DNA of 64,000 nucleotides from UMGS1279 sp045540715. Lineage in GTDB: Bacteria; Bacillota; Clostridia; Oscillospirales; Acutalibacteraceae. Shown here piece after piece: positions 31,643 to 41,072 of the stretch (positions are counted from its first letter, which is position 1; each line of letters starts with the position of its first letter). The translations under genes and the position numbers were made by a program. The DNA is taken from NCBI GenBank assembly GCA_045540715.1, contig JAZQHT010000014.1, positions 1-64,000 of the forward strand, written 5' to 3'. The notes under the pieces are model-generated. The model did no database searches. It was given only the letters and a program-made list of their open reading frames with translations, and had not been told where the DNA came from.

Positions 31643-32827
31643 TTAGAACTTTCTCCAAACCATTTTATCAACAACGCCTGTATAAGATTGAATAATTTTA
31701 ACAACCTTGGTTGAAACATTTTCTTCAACGTAAACGGGTACGGGAATACCGTGGTCGCCATCATTATTCATACTAACGGCAGTATCAACTGCTTGAAGCA
31801 GTGATTTTTCATCAATACCTGCTAAGATAAAGCAAGCCTTATCAAGCGCTTCGGGACGCTCTGTACTTGTTCTAATACAAACGGCAGGAAATGGCTCGCC
31901 GATTGAGGTAAAGAAGGAACTTTCTTCGGGCAAAGTACCGCTATCGGAAATAACTGCAAAGGCGTTCTTTTGTAGATTGTTATAATCGTGGAAACCGAGT
32001 GGCTCGTGCATAATAACGCGGCTATCAAGTTTAAAGCCGGTTGCTTCTAAACGCTTTTTGCTTCTTGGGTGGCAAGAATAAAGAATTGGCATATCGTATT
32101 TTTCTGCAATTTTATTAATTGCGGTAAATAAAGATAAGAAGTTCTTTTCTGTATCGATATTTTCTTCTCTGTGAGCAGATAAAAGCATATAACCCTTTTT
32201 CTTTAAACCTAATTTATTTAAAATATCGCTCTTATTAATATCGTCTAAATTCTTGTGTAAAACCTCTGCCATAGGTGAACCTGTAACGTAGGTGCGTTCT
32301 TTAGGTAAGCCGCACTCTGCTAAATATCTTCTTGCGTGTTCGCTGTAAGCTAGGTTTACATCAGAAATAATGTCAACAATTCTTCTGTTGGTTTCTTCGG
32401 GTAAGCACTCGTCTTTGCAACGGTTGCCCGCTTCCATATGGAAAATAGGAATATGAAGACGCTTTGCAGGAATTGCCGAAAGACAACTGTTTGTGTCGCC
32501 TAAAATTAAAAGGGCATCGGGTTTAATTGCTGCCATTAATTTATAAGAGCAGTTAATAATATTACCAACAGTTGCGCCAAGGTCGTCCCCTACTGCATCC
32601 ATATAAACTTCAGGGTCCTCAAGCTTTAAATCTTTAAAGAAAACGCCGTTTAAGGTGTAATCGTAGTTTTGGCCGGTGTGTGCTAAAATGCAGTCGAAAT
32701 ATTTTCTGCACTTGTCAATAACGGCCGCAAGACGAATAATTTCGGGGCGTGTGCCAACAATTATTAAAAGCTTTAATTTGCCGTTGTTTTTAAAGCTAAC
32801 GTTACTATAATCAGTTCTAATTTCCAT
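31643..32827 (-). CDS. capG: Non-hydrolysing UDP-HexNAc 2-epimerase, CapG/WbjD type
   Basis: C2-epimerase of 394 residues, probably making UDP-L-FucNAc from UDP-N-acetyl-L-pneumosamine (the last step after CapE and CapF), or a UDP-ManNAc-type product. It has GTRPEIIRLAAVI at the N-terminus, HTGQNYD near 75, GDTNSCLSA near 115 and the catalytic block EAGNRCKDECLPEETNRR near 140, the CapG-like variant of the WecB family (classical WecB has EAGLRT). The ATG at 32827 has GAGGAATAAAGG before it and lies two bases after the previous stop. The capF gene lies two genes upstream in the same operon. Confidence 0.85.
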   Translation of the reverse strand: MEIRTDYSNVSFKNNGKLKLLIIVGTRPEIIRLAAVIDKCRKYFDCILAHTGQNYDYTLNGVFFKDLKLEDPEVYMDAVGDDLGATVGNIINCSYKLMAAIKPDALLILGDTNSCLSAIPAKRLHIPIFHMEAGNRCKDECLPEETNRRIVDIISDVNLAYSEHARRYLAECGLPKERTYVTGSPMAEVLHKNLDDINKSDILNKLGLKKKGYMLLSAHREENIDTEKNFLSLFTAINKIAEKYDMPILYSCHPRSKKRLEATGFKLDSRVIMHEPLGFHDYNNLQKNAFAVISDSGTLPEESSFFTSIGEPFPAVCIRTSTERPEALDKACFILAGIDEKSLLQAVDTAVSMNNDGDHGIPVPVYVEENVSTKVVKIIQSYTGVVDKMVWRKF

Positions 32828-32831
32828 ACCT

Positions 32832-34031
32832 TTATTCCTCTTCAAAAATTTTTAGTTTTTTGTAAAGTTGTTTTCTTTTTTCTGCAATTGGTAAAAGCTT
32901 GTTTGGTGATTTGCGTTTGCCAAAAAGCATTAAAAAGAAATATCTTATAAACCGCCATATAAATATGAACGGATATAATATTTTATATTTTTTAACCACG
33001 GGATATTTCGAATAAATGGTGTCGTTAAGCACTTTAAATAAAGATTTAAGTTTGCTTTCTGCCACTCCATTTTTATTATCGGTTACAAGTATTCCGCTAT
33101 AACGATAGGTTTTATCTTTGTTACCAAAGTTACCCGCAGTTAATATATCTAAAATTATTTCTTCGCAAAGATTTTTTGAGGTATCTTTGCAAAATTCTTT
33201 TTCAGAAAAGCCACAATAAATTTCGGTTGTTTTGGTTAAAACCTTTGCAAATTCTAAAAGCCCAACCTCTGTTAAAAACGGAAGTAGTTCGTTTTTAAAT
33301 TCTTCAGTATCTTTTACTGCGTTTACGTAAAAGCCCCAGTCTAATAAATGTCTAAGTCCAAGTCCCTCGTTAAGCAAGTGATGGGCGGTGTGAAGCAACA
33401 AAATTACACCGTGATTTGTATTGGTTGGTGCATTATAGGTTGTGTTTAAAACCTTTTTGCTTTCTACATTATACACTAAGCCGCTTAAAAAGTCACTAAT
33501 CTTTTTACCTTTTTCACCTTTCGGCATACCGGGTAAGGAATAATGCATTTCAAGGTTGGCTCTGCCCTTTTTAAAAACGGTGTGATTTTCGTGTTCCTTC
33601 AAAGAAGAAATATAACCCTCATTTTCTAAAATTTCGGTTACTTTTTCTTTATCTTTTGGGTCTATTAAAAAGTCAACGTCCCCTAAAGATCTATATTGCG
33701 GTTTGTTATAAAAACTAGCCGATACTGTACCTTTTATAATAACGTAATTAATATTATTACCTTCTAAAATCTTAACAAGATTTTTTTGGTAATTCTCAAC
33801 CTCGTTATTATGGGTTAGGTGAATAAAAGCCTGCTTTTTATTTTCAAGCTGCTTTTCTTTTTCTAAAAATCCGTCTTGTTTTAGCGCAACCTCGGCCGCC
33901 AATAAAAATACGCTTTGGGCTTTGGCTTCTAAAAAAAGCTTATCAATATCTATTTGCTTTTTAAGTTTTATTTCTTTTTCAGAAACAAAATTTTGAATAA
34001 GAGAAAGCAAAACTGCTTGTTCATTATTCAT
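32832..34031 (-). CDS. Nucleotidyltransferase-fold protein (NTP_transf_5 family)
   Basis: Protein of 399 residues of the uncharacterised nucleotidyltransferase family often found in polysaccharide loci. YVIIKGTVSASFY near 95 is followed by QYRSLGDVDFLIDP near 112, the GDxD metal site of the polymerase-beta nucleotidyltransferase fold; HYSLPGMP near 165 is also typical. It could transfer a nucleotidyl group to a sugar or sugar acceptor; no substrate can be assigned. A positively charged amphipathic stretch near the C-terminus (IWRFIRYFFLMLFGKRK) suggests membrane association. RBS GGAGGAAGC. Confidence 0.75.
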   Translation of the reverse strand: MNNEQAVLLSLIQNFVSEKEIKLKKQIDIDKLFLEAKAQSVFLLAAEVALKQDGFLEKEKQLENKKQAFIHLTHNNEVENYQKNLVKILEGNNINYVIIKGTVSASFYNKPQYRSLGDVDFLIDPKDKEKVTEILENEGYISSLKEHENHTVFKKGRANLEMHYSLPGMPKGEKGKKISDFLSGLVYNVESKKVLNTTYNAPTNTNHGVILLLHTAHHLLNEGLGLRHLLDWGFYVNAVKDTEEFKNELLPFLTEVGLLEFAKVLTKTTEIYCGFSEKEFCKDTSKNLCEEIILDILTAGNFGNKDKTYRYSGILVTDNKNGVAESKLKSLFKVLNDTIYSKYPVVKKYKILYPFIFIWRFIRYFFLMLFGKRKSPNKLLPIAEKRKQLYKKLKIFEEE

Positions 34032-34050
34032 TTTTGCTTCCTCCTTTAAT

Positions 34051-35256
34051 TTATTCTTCTACCTTTGTAAAGAAGGTGTCGGGATGGTTTTTATCAAACT
34101 GTTCGTTTGCCCACATAACAGTTATAAGGTCGTTAGTATCGCTTAAGTTTATAATGTTATGTGTAAATCCCGGTAGCATATGCACCGCTTCAATCTTATC
34201 CCCCGATACGTAAAAGTCTAAAATTTCATCAGTTCCGATTTTTCTTTGACGAATTAGCCCTTTACCAGAAACTACAATAAAGAATTCCCATTTTGTGTGG
34301 TGCCAATGTTCACCTTTTGTAATGCCGGGCTTTGAGATATTAACAGAAACCTGTCCGCATTTTTCGGTCTTTAAAAGCTCTGTAAAAGAACCACGGTCAT
34401 CGCAGTTCATAGTAAGTGGGAAAATTGCCTTTTCTTTTGGTAAATAAGAAAGGTAGGTGGAATATAACTTTTTGGCAAAAGAGCCGTTTGGAATTTCGGG
34501 AATAACCAAGCTTTCGGGTTGAGCTTTAAAGCTGTTAAGTAATGCTACTATTTCGCCTAAGATTACCTTGTGGGTAATTGGTACCGCGCAAAACTCACCA
34601 TTTTCATCTAAAACGGTATCAATACCCGAGAAAACGCAGTGGTGTTCTTTGCCTTCTAATGCATCTAGCATTTCGGCCATAAGGTCGTCAATATAAGTTA
34701 ACTCTAAAACAACACTTTCGTCGTTTACGGTTATTGGCAAATCGTTTGCAATGTTATTGCAAAAGGTTGCAACAGCGCTGTTATAATTAGGTCTGCACCA
34801 TTTACCAAAAAGGTTGGTAAAGCGGTAAACAAGCACCTTTGCACCCGTTTCTTTAGAATAATTAAAGAATAGGTTTTCGCCCTCGCGTTTGCTTTTACCG
34901 TAATCTCCTTCACCATATCTGCCAATTAAAGTTGCTTGAATTGAAGAAGAAAGCATTACAGGACAAAGGTTGTTATTCTTTTTAAGTGTATCAAGTAGTT
35001 CGCTTGAAAAACCAAAATTGCCTTTCATAAAATCTTCGGGATTTTGTGGGCGGTTAACACCTGCTAAATGAAATACAAAATCGGCCTTTTTGCAGTATAA
35101 ATCAAGTTCTTCCTTAGTTGAATCAATATCATAAGAAAAAACTTCGTCAATTAATATATTTGGTCTTGTTCTGTCTTTGCCGTCTTTAATATTTTCTAAC
35201 GCGCAAACAAGATTTTTACCAACAAAACCTTTTGCTCCCGTAACTAAAATTTTCAT
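34051..35256 (-). CDS. capF: Bifunctional CapF: UDP-sugar reductase with C-terminal cupin epimerase
   Basis: Second enzyme of UDP-L-FucNAc synthesis, 401 residues. The N-terminal SDR domain (VTGAKGFVGKNL, about 1-265) uses NADPH to reduce the 4-keto sugar; YGKSKREGE near 120 carries the catalytic Tyr-x-x-x-Lys. The C-terminal cupin (about 280-401, GEHWHHTKWEFFIVVSG) carries His metal ligands and epimerises C3 before reduction. Length is slightly above the 369 of Staphylococcus CapF. The partner CapG gene lies downstream. The first enzyme CapE (UDP-GlcNAc 4,6-dehydratase/5-epimerase) is not in the window. Confidence 0.9.
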   Translation of the reverse strand: MKILVTGAKGFVGKNLVCALENIKDGKDRTRPNILIDEVFSYDIDSTKEELDLYCKKADFVFHLAGVNRPQNPEDFMKGNFGFSSELLDTLKKNNNLCPVMLSSSIQATLIGRYGEGDYGKSKREGENLFFNYSKETGAKVLVYRFTNLFGKWCRPNYNSAVATFCNNIANDLPITVNDESVVLELTYIDDLMAEMLDALEGKEHHCVFSGIDTVLDENGEFCAVPITHKVILGEIVALLNSFKAQPESLVIPEIPNGSFAKKLYSTYLSYLPKEKAIFPLTMNCDDRGSFTELLKTEKCGQVSVNISKPGITKGEHWHHTKWEFFIVVSGKGLIRQRKIGTDEILDFYVSGDKIEAVHMLPGFTHNIINLSDTNDLITVMWANEQFDKNHPDTFFTKVEE

Positions 35257-35263
35257 TTCTTCA

Positions 35264-37474
35264 CTACCCTTTAATTAGCTTGTAAATTTTTGTTTTTAAA
35301 TTTTCTTTTAATGCACCGTATTTTTTAAGTGCATTTTCTATATTATAGCTTTGCCAAAACTCCGTGTAGCCATTTGGCTTTTTAGTTGGTGCTTTAAGCT
35401 GTGGCTGTTTTGCATTTTCAATTGAAACCGCCTTCTTTTTGCCAGGTGTATTTTCAAAAAGTTCCGCACCTTTTTTAGTGTTTACTAAAACCATTGAAAC
35501 GCCTAAGGCATCTTCAAACTCTTTGCTGGTATTTTCAATGCCCCAAAAGTCTGAAATAGTAATATCACTAACACGATCTTTGCTTGTAAACTTGCAGTTA
35601 AAACAAGCGTCGTCGGTAATTAAATTACTGTAATATAAATTCATAAAACTTGAAATATATTTGCTTGTTTTAAGTGTATTGTTTTCTTTAATGCTGGCTG
35701 AATCGCCCCGCCAAGAAATTTCTTTATTTCTAAAGTAATATTTATTAAAATTTTCTTTTTCTTTAAGCCATAAAATATAATCGTTAAAAACTTTTGGTGA
35801 AGGCACTCCGTGGCAAATAATATCGCACAAATAAATGTTATTGGCATTTAGTTTGTTTATATTTATAAAGTTTAAAACTGCTGCCGTTTGACAGGGTGTG
35901 CCTATAAATAAAACCTTTTTATCGTTTTTTAAATCGGCTTTAATATTTTCAAAAACACCCGTCATATTGCTTTGAATATATTTGGTGCCCTGCATTTTTG
36001 AAATATCTTTTGCGCTTTCTATTTTTTTGTGCGAAAGCTTAAAGTTTTCATCTAAACAAGCGCCGTAAACGCTTCCGCCCATTTTTATAATCTCTTCTGC
36101 TAAAGCAGTAGCCGCACCGCCCGAAGTAGAACCCTTTCTTATACTGTCTTTGGCTTTGTAAGCAAAGGTGCCTATTGGTTCGTTTTTTGGGGGTGTATTA
36201 AGCGTTGGACAAACCTTTTTACAAAGGCCGCAGTTTATACATTTATTAAAATCAATATAGCTTTTAATAAAACCTTGCTTATTTTTTATAAGAGAAATGG
36301 CCTCTTTTTTGCAAGCGGTTTTGCAAGCACCACAGCCAACGCAGTTATTTGCGGTGGGCTCTTTTTTAGCGCTTGCGGCATTAAGCAAAAATTCTTTTGA
36401 AGAAGATATATGCTCTTTTAAGTTTTCTTCTACATTATTATAATTTATGCTTTCTTGCTCTGTAATTTTTTCTTCTGTAATGCGGTTTTCTAAGCCGGCT
36501 TTTTTAAGTAGTCCCGTTATACGGCTACCACGTTCTTTATTATCAAAAACGTAAAGTTCTTTATTAAATATTAAAGAAAAAGCAGTGCCGTGAAAAGAGT
36601 TTGTTACAACAAATTCTGCATTTAAAATTGCACCTAAAAACTCCTCGGGAGAGGCGGCGGTAAGTTGTATGTGCTTTGCGCCGCGTTTTTTGTTTTGGCA
36701 AATTTCAACCACAGTTAAATTCTTTTTGTTTGCAAATTCTATTGCAGCATCAAGCATTGCGTTATTATTAACAACGCTATAAACCAATATGTAGGGTTTT
36801 TTGCATTTTATTGGCTTTGCAATTTTTTGATATTCTTCTTTTTCAAGTAAAAATACGGGATCGCACACGTGGGTTGCCTTTTTACCCGAAATACTTTCTA
36901 TATAAGAAACCGATTTTTCTTCGCGAACAGATAAATAATCGATGTTTTTAATTAACTCTGCCGCTAGTTGTTCATCCTCATTACTATATTTATCTCTGCC
37001 TAAACTTGGCGCATAAGAAATCTTGTTTTCAACACCTAAAAGGTCGCCAAAATATAATGGGTTAATGCCGTCAGTAATATCTGGGTTCCAAATTTGGTCG
37101 GACCCACAAACAATATCGGTATAATCTGCTGCTGTAACTTCGTTTAAGGTGTTATATTTTTTACTAATATTGCACTTATTGTTTCTAAAATTATAAAAAA
37201 CCTTTAGCTTTTTATTTTTATTTGGTGCTGAAAGAATAAGTGCTAAAATTAGCTTTAATTTATGAACTAAAGAACCGCTTTTACCGTTTTGCCAAGATAA
37301 TTTTAACCAGCTGAAAAGATAATTATCTTTATCTAAATTTTGGGGTAAATAGTCAATAATTTCTGCATTAATACCAGTATTATTTAAAAATTTTGCAGTT
37401 GCAAATGCTTGTAAATTAGCACCGTAATTTACGTTTCTATGAACGGTTATAACGCCAACTTTTTTATTTTTCAT
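35264..37474 (-). CDS. Fusion: polysaccharide pyruvyltransferase + ferredoxin + FrhB-like domain
   Basis: Protein of 736 residues. Residues 1-360 are a polysaccharide pyruvyltransferase (HRNVNYGANLQAFA, CGSDQIWNPD, CDPVFLL, TNSFHGTAFSLI) that could add pyruvate ketals to glycan sugars. Residues about 370-430 hold two 4Fe-4S ferredoxin motifs (CVGCGACKTAC and CINCGLCKKVCP). The remainder (about 435-720) is FrhB-like (coenzyme F420 hydrogenase beta family: GSTSGGAATALAEEI, GTPCQTAAVLNF, CHGVPSP), expected to bind flavin and pass electrons. A redox unit fused to a glycan transferase suggests reduction coupled to pyruvylation; the true reaction is unknown. Confidence 0.85.
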   Translation of the reverse strand: MKNKKVGVITVHRNVNYGANLQAFATAKFLNNTGINAEIIDYLPQNLDKDNYLFSWLKLSWQNGKSGSLVHKLKLILALILSAPNKNKKLKVFYNFRNNKCNISKKYNTLNEVTAADYTDIVCGSDQIWNPDITDGINPLYFGDLLGVENKISYAPSLGRDKYSNEDEQLAAELIKNIDYLSVREEKSVSYIESISGKKATHVCDPVFLLEKEEYQKIAKPIKCKKPYILVYSVVNNNAMLDAAIEFANKKNLTVVEICQNKKRGAKHIQLTAASPEEFLGAILNAEFVVTNSFHGTAFSLIFNKELYVFDNKERGSRITGLLKKAGLENRITEEKITEQESINYNNVEENLKEHISSSKEFLLNAASAKKEPTANNCVGCGACKTACKKEAISLIKNKQGFIKSYIDFNKCINCGLCKKVCPTLNTPPKNEPIGTFAYKAKDSIRKGSTSGGAATALAEEIIKMGGSVYGACLDENFKLSHKKIESAKDISKMQGTKYIQSNMTGVFENIKADLKNDKKVLFIGTPCQTAAVLNFININKLNANNIYLCDIICHGVPSPKVFNDYILWLKEKENFNKYYFRNKEISWRGDSASIKENNTLKTSKYISSFMNLYYSNLITDDACFNCKFTSKDRVSDITISDFWGIENTSKEFEDALGVSMVLVNTKKGAELFENTPGKKKAVSIENAKQPQLKAPTKKPNGYTEFWQSYNIENALKKYGALKENLKTKIYKLIKG

Positions 37475-38927
37475 TTGTAGCGCCGTCCTTTTTCTTCATA
37501 TTTTTAAATAATGCAATAATTTTATTTCTAAATACAATTACTAAAACTAAAATTACAACCAAAAGTAAAATTTTCATAATTAGATTTTCCCAGAAAATTA
37601 TGCCGTAAACCATTAAAACTGCAAAGCCTAAAAAGATAAGCATTAATACTTTTAGGTTTATAATTTCGTTTAAATTCTTCTCGTATTTTTTTGCAACGTA
37701 ATAATAAATAAAAAAATGGATAAAACTTGAAATTAAGGTTGCATAACCAACAGAATATGGGCCAAAAAGTTTAATGCCGCCATAATTTAAAGCAATATTG
37801 CAAACGGCGCAAATCATTGTGGCAATACTCATTTCTTTGCTCTTTTCATAATAGAAAATAATATTGCCAACAAGCCCCGTTACAAAAGAAACCTGAACTG
37901 TAAATGCCAAAGGCGCTACAAACCAAACGGCACCCATATAATCATTTGTTGCAAAAATTAAAATTGCCTCGCGTGCAAATAAAATTATTAACTCACAAAT
38001 TACTGCAACTATGGTACTACAACCTAAAATAACGTTATAAAGTTTTTTAACAGTACCCTTTTTAATTGCTTGCAAAGTATAGGGTATAAGAGAACTGTTT
38101 ATTGCTTGAGTAATAATATGTACTACGCCCGTTATGCTGTGTGCTATACTATATAACCCTGCAGCTGCTGCATTAAACATACCGTCTAACATTAGCTTAT
38201 CGGCAGAGTTTAACATTACTTGCGATAAGTAGTGTGGTAAAAGCGGAACATTGAATTTTAATGCATATTTCCAATATTCTTTATGGTAAAGTTTTTTGCC
38301 CTTGTAAACCAATAATATTAAAATTGCAATACCGATAACAATTCCCCAAAGTCCGGAACCGATAACCTTTGCAATCGCCTTATTTTCTGTTGCTAGCTTT
38401 ACACAAATAATTGCAATTACAGGACTTAAAATTGCATTTGAAAAGGTATATGCAATTACCTTTTTATAATCATAGGTAAAGCGTTTACGCATTAACCAAA
38501 AGGTTGTTACCGCATTAGTAAAGGTTTGCAACCACATAAAGCCCAAATATAAATTATTTAGTTCAAAAAGGCTTGGAAATAATATGTTTATAACCATACA
38601 AATTGCATAAACCAAGCTGGAAGATACAACTGTTAAACCAATAAACGAAGATGTAACGGCATCAACGTCGTCTTCGTATTTGGTCATAGCAACGTTATAA
38701 ACACCGCCCGCAAGTGAAAGGGTTGCAAAAATACTGATAACGTTTTCCCAAGTCATGAAAACGCTTGAAACACCATAAGCTTCGGCATCTAAAAGTCTTG
38801 TAAATATGGGGGTTGTAATAAAGGAAATACCTTTAAGCACAACAGAAGAAACCACAAACCAAAAAGATGCTTTTGCGGCCGGCGACATATTATTAAGTTT
38901 TGTTAAAAAACCTTTAATTTTACTCAT
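37464..38927 (-). CDS. Oligosaccharide flippase, Wzx-like
   Basis: Membrane protein of 487 residues with 12-14 predicted helices, of the polysaccharide biosynthesis/MATE-like superfamily. The N-terminal SFWFVVSSVVLKGISFITT and FTRLLDAEAYG match Wzx/RfbX proteins. It would flip undecaprenyl-linked repeat units to the outer face for polymerisation by the EpsG-like protein encoded in the same operon. The C-terminus is Lys-rich. It overlaps both neighbouring genes by 8-11 bases, indicating translational coupling. Confidence 0.9.
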   Translation of the reverse strand: MSKIKGFLTKLNNMSPAAKASFWFVVSSVVLKGISFITTPIFTRLLDAEAYGVSSVFMTWENVISIFATLSLAGGVYNVAMTKYEDDVDAVTSSFIGLTVVSSSLVYAICMVINILFPSLFELNNLYLGFMWLQTFTNAVTTFWLMRKRFTYDYKKVIAYTFSNAILSPVIAIICVKLATENKAIAKVIGSGLWGIVIGIAILILLVYKGKKLYHKEYWKYALKFNVPLLPHYLSQVMLNSADKLMLDGMFNAAAAGLYSIAHSITGVVHIITQAINSSLIPYTLQAIKKGTVKKLYNVILGCSTIVAVICELIILFAREAILIFATNDYMGAVWFVAPLAFTVQVSFVTGLVGNIIFYYEKSKEMSIATMICAVCNIALNYGGIKLFGPYSVGYATLISSFIHFFIYYYVAKKYEKNLNEIINLKVLMLIFLGFAVLMVYGIIFWENLIMKILLLVVILVLVIVFRNKIIALFKNMKKKDGATNEK

Positions 38928-40107
38928 TGTCTATTGTCTTTTCTATTTCCTTTATTGTTTCTTGTTTTTCTTTAAAGTTTATAGCGGGAGTTTGTCCCAA
39001 TTTTTCTAAAAGTTCTTTATTATCTAAAAGCTCTTTAACTGCTTTATAAATACTTTCGCTATTTCTTTCAATTATAAGACCGTTTTTATGGTCTTCTATC
39101 ATTTCTTTGTTCCCTAAAATCCCTGTTGCAACAACCGGCTTTTTAAATAACTTTTCTTCGTAAATAACCAAACTTAAACCTTCATAAGAAGATGGTTGAA
39201 CACAAATTGAAGAACTGTTTATATATGTGTAAGGGTTACTTTTATTTCCAAGCAAAATAAAATGCTTTTGCAAATTGTTTTGCTTTATAAGTTCTTCAAG
39301 TTCCTCCCTTTGCGGTCCTTCGCCTGCAATATACCACTTTATTTTATAGCCTTCGTCGATTAACTTTTTGCAAGCTGGAATACACAAATGAAAGCCCTTA
39401 AGTTCTACCAAGCGACCTGCCGATAAAATGTTATCGGTGGTTTTATCCATTTCGTTTTCTTCTTTTGCTAATTCTTCAAGTTTTTCAAAATCGAATAAAG
39501 ATGGTAGCGTAAAAACCTTTATTTTATCTGCATAATCGGGGTAATTTTCTTTTAAAGAGTTTGCAGAGTTTTGCGATACGGTGCAAATGTTGTTAGCCAC
39601 TTTAAAAGCCATATTATCTAACTTTTTGTTGGTAATAATCTCTTTTATATCGGTATGTATCCACATATTTTTAACCCTTGCTTTAACACACTCGGCCACA
39701 TAATAACAAGCAGAGCCTTCTGCAAAAGCAACGGCAGAATCGTACTCTTTATTTAATTTAAGCATTGTCTTTTTTTGAAAATGCCAATCTAAATTAGATA
39801 GTCCTTTAATTTTTAATCTTGCTTTAATAAATCTTAAAACTCTATAAAAAGCAAGAGAGAATTTTTTTTGCTTAATTAGGGTTTTAATCGCAAAGCCAAC
39901 AGGTTTATTAAAAACCGTACTAAGATATGGTGAATCGGGTAGTAAATTAACGTTTTTATTAAGAGATGGCAATAAATCTCTACCGTCAGAAAATAAATAT
40001 AAATCGACCTTATATTTTGTGTAATCTAAATTATTGCATAGGTCAATAAGGGTCTTTTCAAGGCCCCCCGTTTTTAAGCTATCTGCAACAATTAAGACGT
40101 TTTTCAT
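38920..40107 (-). CDS. Glycosyltransferase family 4
   Basis: Retaining GT-B glycosyltransferase of 395 residues. The N-terminal VLIVADSLKTGGLEKTLIDL is the acceptor-domain glycine loop typical of GT4; the donor domain shows ILSAGRLVELKGFHL near 230 and the SSYEGLSLVIYEEKLF EX7E motif near 315. Likely adds one sugar of the repeat unit from a UDP donor on the cytosolic membrane face. Donor and acceptor cannot be assigned. Confidence 0.9.
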   Translation of the reverse strand: MKNVLIVADSLKTGGLEKTLIDLCNNLDYTKYKVDLYLFSDGRDLLPSLNKNVNLLPDSPYLSTVFNKPVGFAIKTLIKQKKFSLAFYRVLRFIKARLKIKGLSNLDWHFQKKTMLKLNKEYDSAVAFAEGSACYYVAECVKARVKNMWIHTDIKEIITNKKLDNMAFKVANNICTVSQNSANSLKENYPDYADKIKVFTLPSLFDFEKLEELAKEENEMDKTTDNILSAGRLVELKGFHLCIPACKKLIDEGYKIKWYIAGEGPQREELEELIKQNNLQKHFILLGNKSNPYTYINSSSICVQPSSYEGLSLVIYEEKLFKKPVVATGILGNKEMIEDHKNGLIIERNSESIYKAVKELLDNKELLEKLGQTPAINFKEKQETIKEIEKTIDNE

Positions 40108-40110
40108 AAT

Positions 40111-41058
40111 TCACCTGTTTTTATATCTTAATTTATAATAAATTTTAAATATATAATACAAATTATTAACTACAACCTTAAAAAACTTTTTATCTATAGC
40201 AATTGCTGGTATAAAATATTTTTTATTCTTCTTTACTTCTTTTATACAGTTCTTTTCATCGGCTTTATATTTTTTATCGGTAGTGTTTAAAAACTGATGA
40301 AGCATTGCAAGGTTAGCTTTTACCCATAGGTTTTTTGCTTTCTCATTAAGTTCTGGCGCTACCTTACTTATAATTTCTAACTTTTGTTTTGCAAAATATA
40401 AAATATCGTAAAACTTTTCTGAAAATGAAGCGTGCGAAGCGCTGTTTTCGTTACGTGTATATAAATAAACAATACTATTATTTATTGTAATTTTAGGTTT
40501 TTTGCTAAAACACTGAAACACAAAAAACGCATCTTCGTGAATTTTGCGTCCTTCAATAAATCTAACGTCTTCTAAAAAGAACTTGTTATAAAGTTTACCG
40601 CAAGATGAATATGTATTTTCATCATCTAAAATGCATTTTTCAAGTCCTGTTAAACCCTCCCAAACCGCAAGGTTTGGTTCTTTTTTTATATATTCGGCCG
40701 CAACCGCACCAACCGCCACTTCGGCGTTATTGTTTGTAATGTCGTTATATAAAATTTCAACCGCATCAGCAGTTAAAATATCGTCAGAATCTAAAAACAT
40801 AATATATTCGCCATGAGCTAAACTAAGCCCTACATTTCTAGCGGCAGAAACACCACCATTTTCTGTTGAGTAAAGAATTATGTTTTTATTTTCTTTTGCA
40901 TAAGCTTCTGCAATTTGTAAAGAGTTATCGGGCGAACCATCGTTAACAAGCACAAGCTCAATGTTTTTATAGGTTTGATTTAAAGCGCTTTCAATAGTAG
41001 ATGAAAGATATTTTTCAGCGTTATATATTGGCACAATAATTGAAACTAATGCTTGCAA
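40111..41058 (-). CDS. Glycosyltransferase family 2
   Basis: Inverting GT-A glycosyltransferase of 315 residues. SIIVPIYNAEKYLSSTIESA opens the nucleotide-binding domain; LVNDGSPDNS near 38 and the DXD motif in MFLDSDDILT near 93 are intact. The C-terminal third is basic and probably membrane-associated. It is separated from the flanking GT4 genes by a few bases only. Confidence 0.92.
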   Translation of the reverse strand: MQALVSIIVPIYNAEKYLSSTIESALNQTYKNIELVLVNDGSPDNSLQIAEAYAKENKNIILYSTENGGVSAARNVGLSLAHGEYIMFLDSDDILTADAVEILYNDITNNNAEVAVGAVAAEYIKKEPNLAVWEGLTGLEKCILDDENTYSSCGKLYNKFFLEDVRFIEGRKIHEDAFFVFQCFSKKPKITINNSIVYLYTRNENSASHASFSEKFYDILYFAKQKLEIISKVAPELNEKAKNLWVKANLAMLHQFLNTTDKKYKADEKNCIKEVKKNKKYFIPAIAIDKKFFKVVVNNLYYIFKIYYKLRYKNR

Positions 41059-41072
41059 CTTTATTCCTCCCT

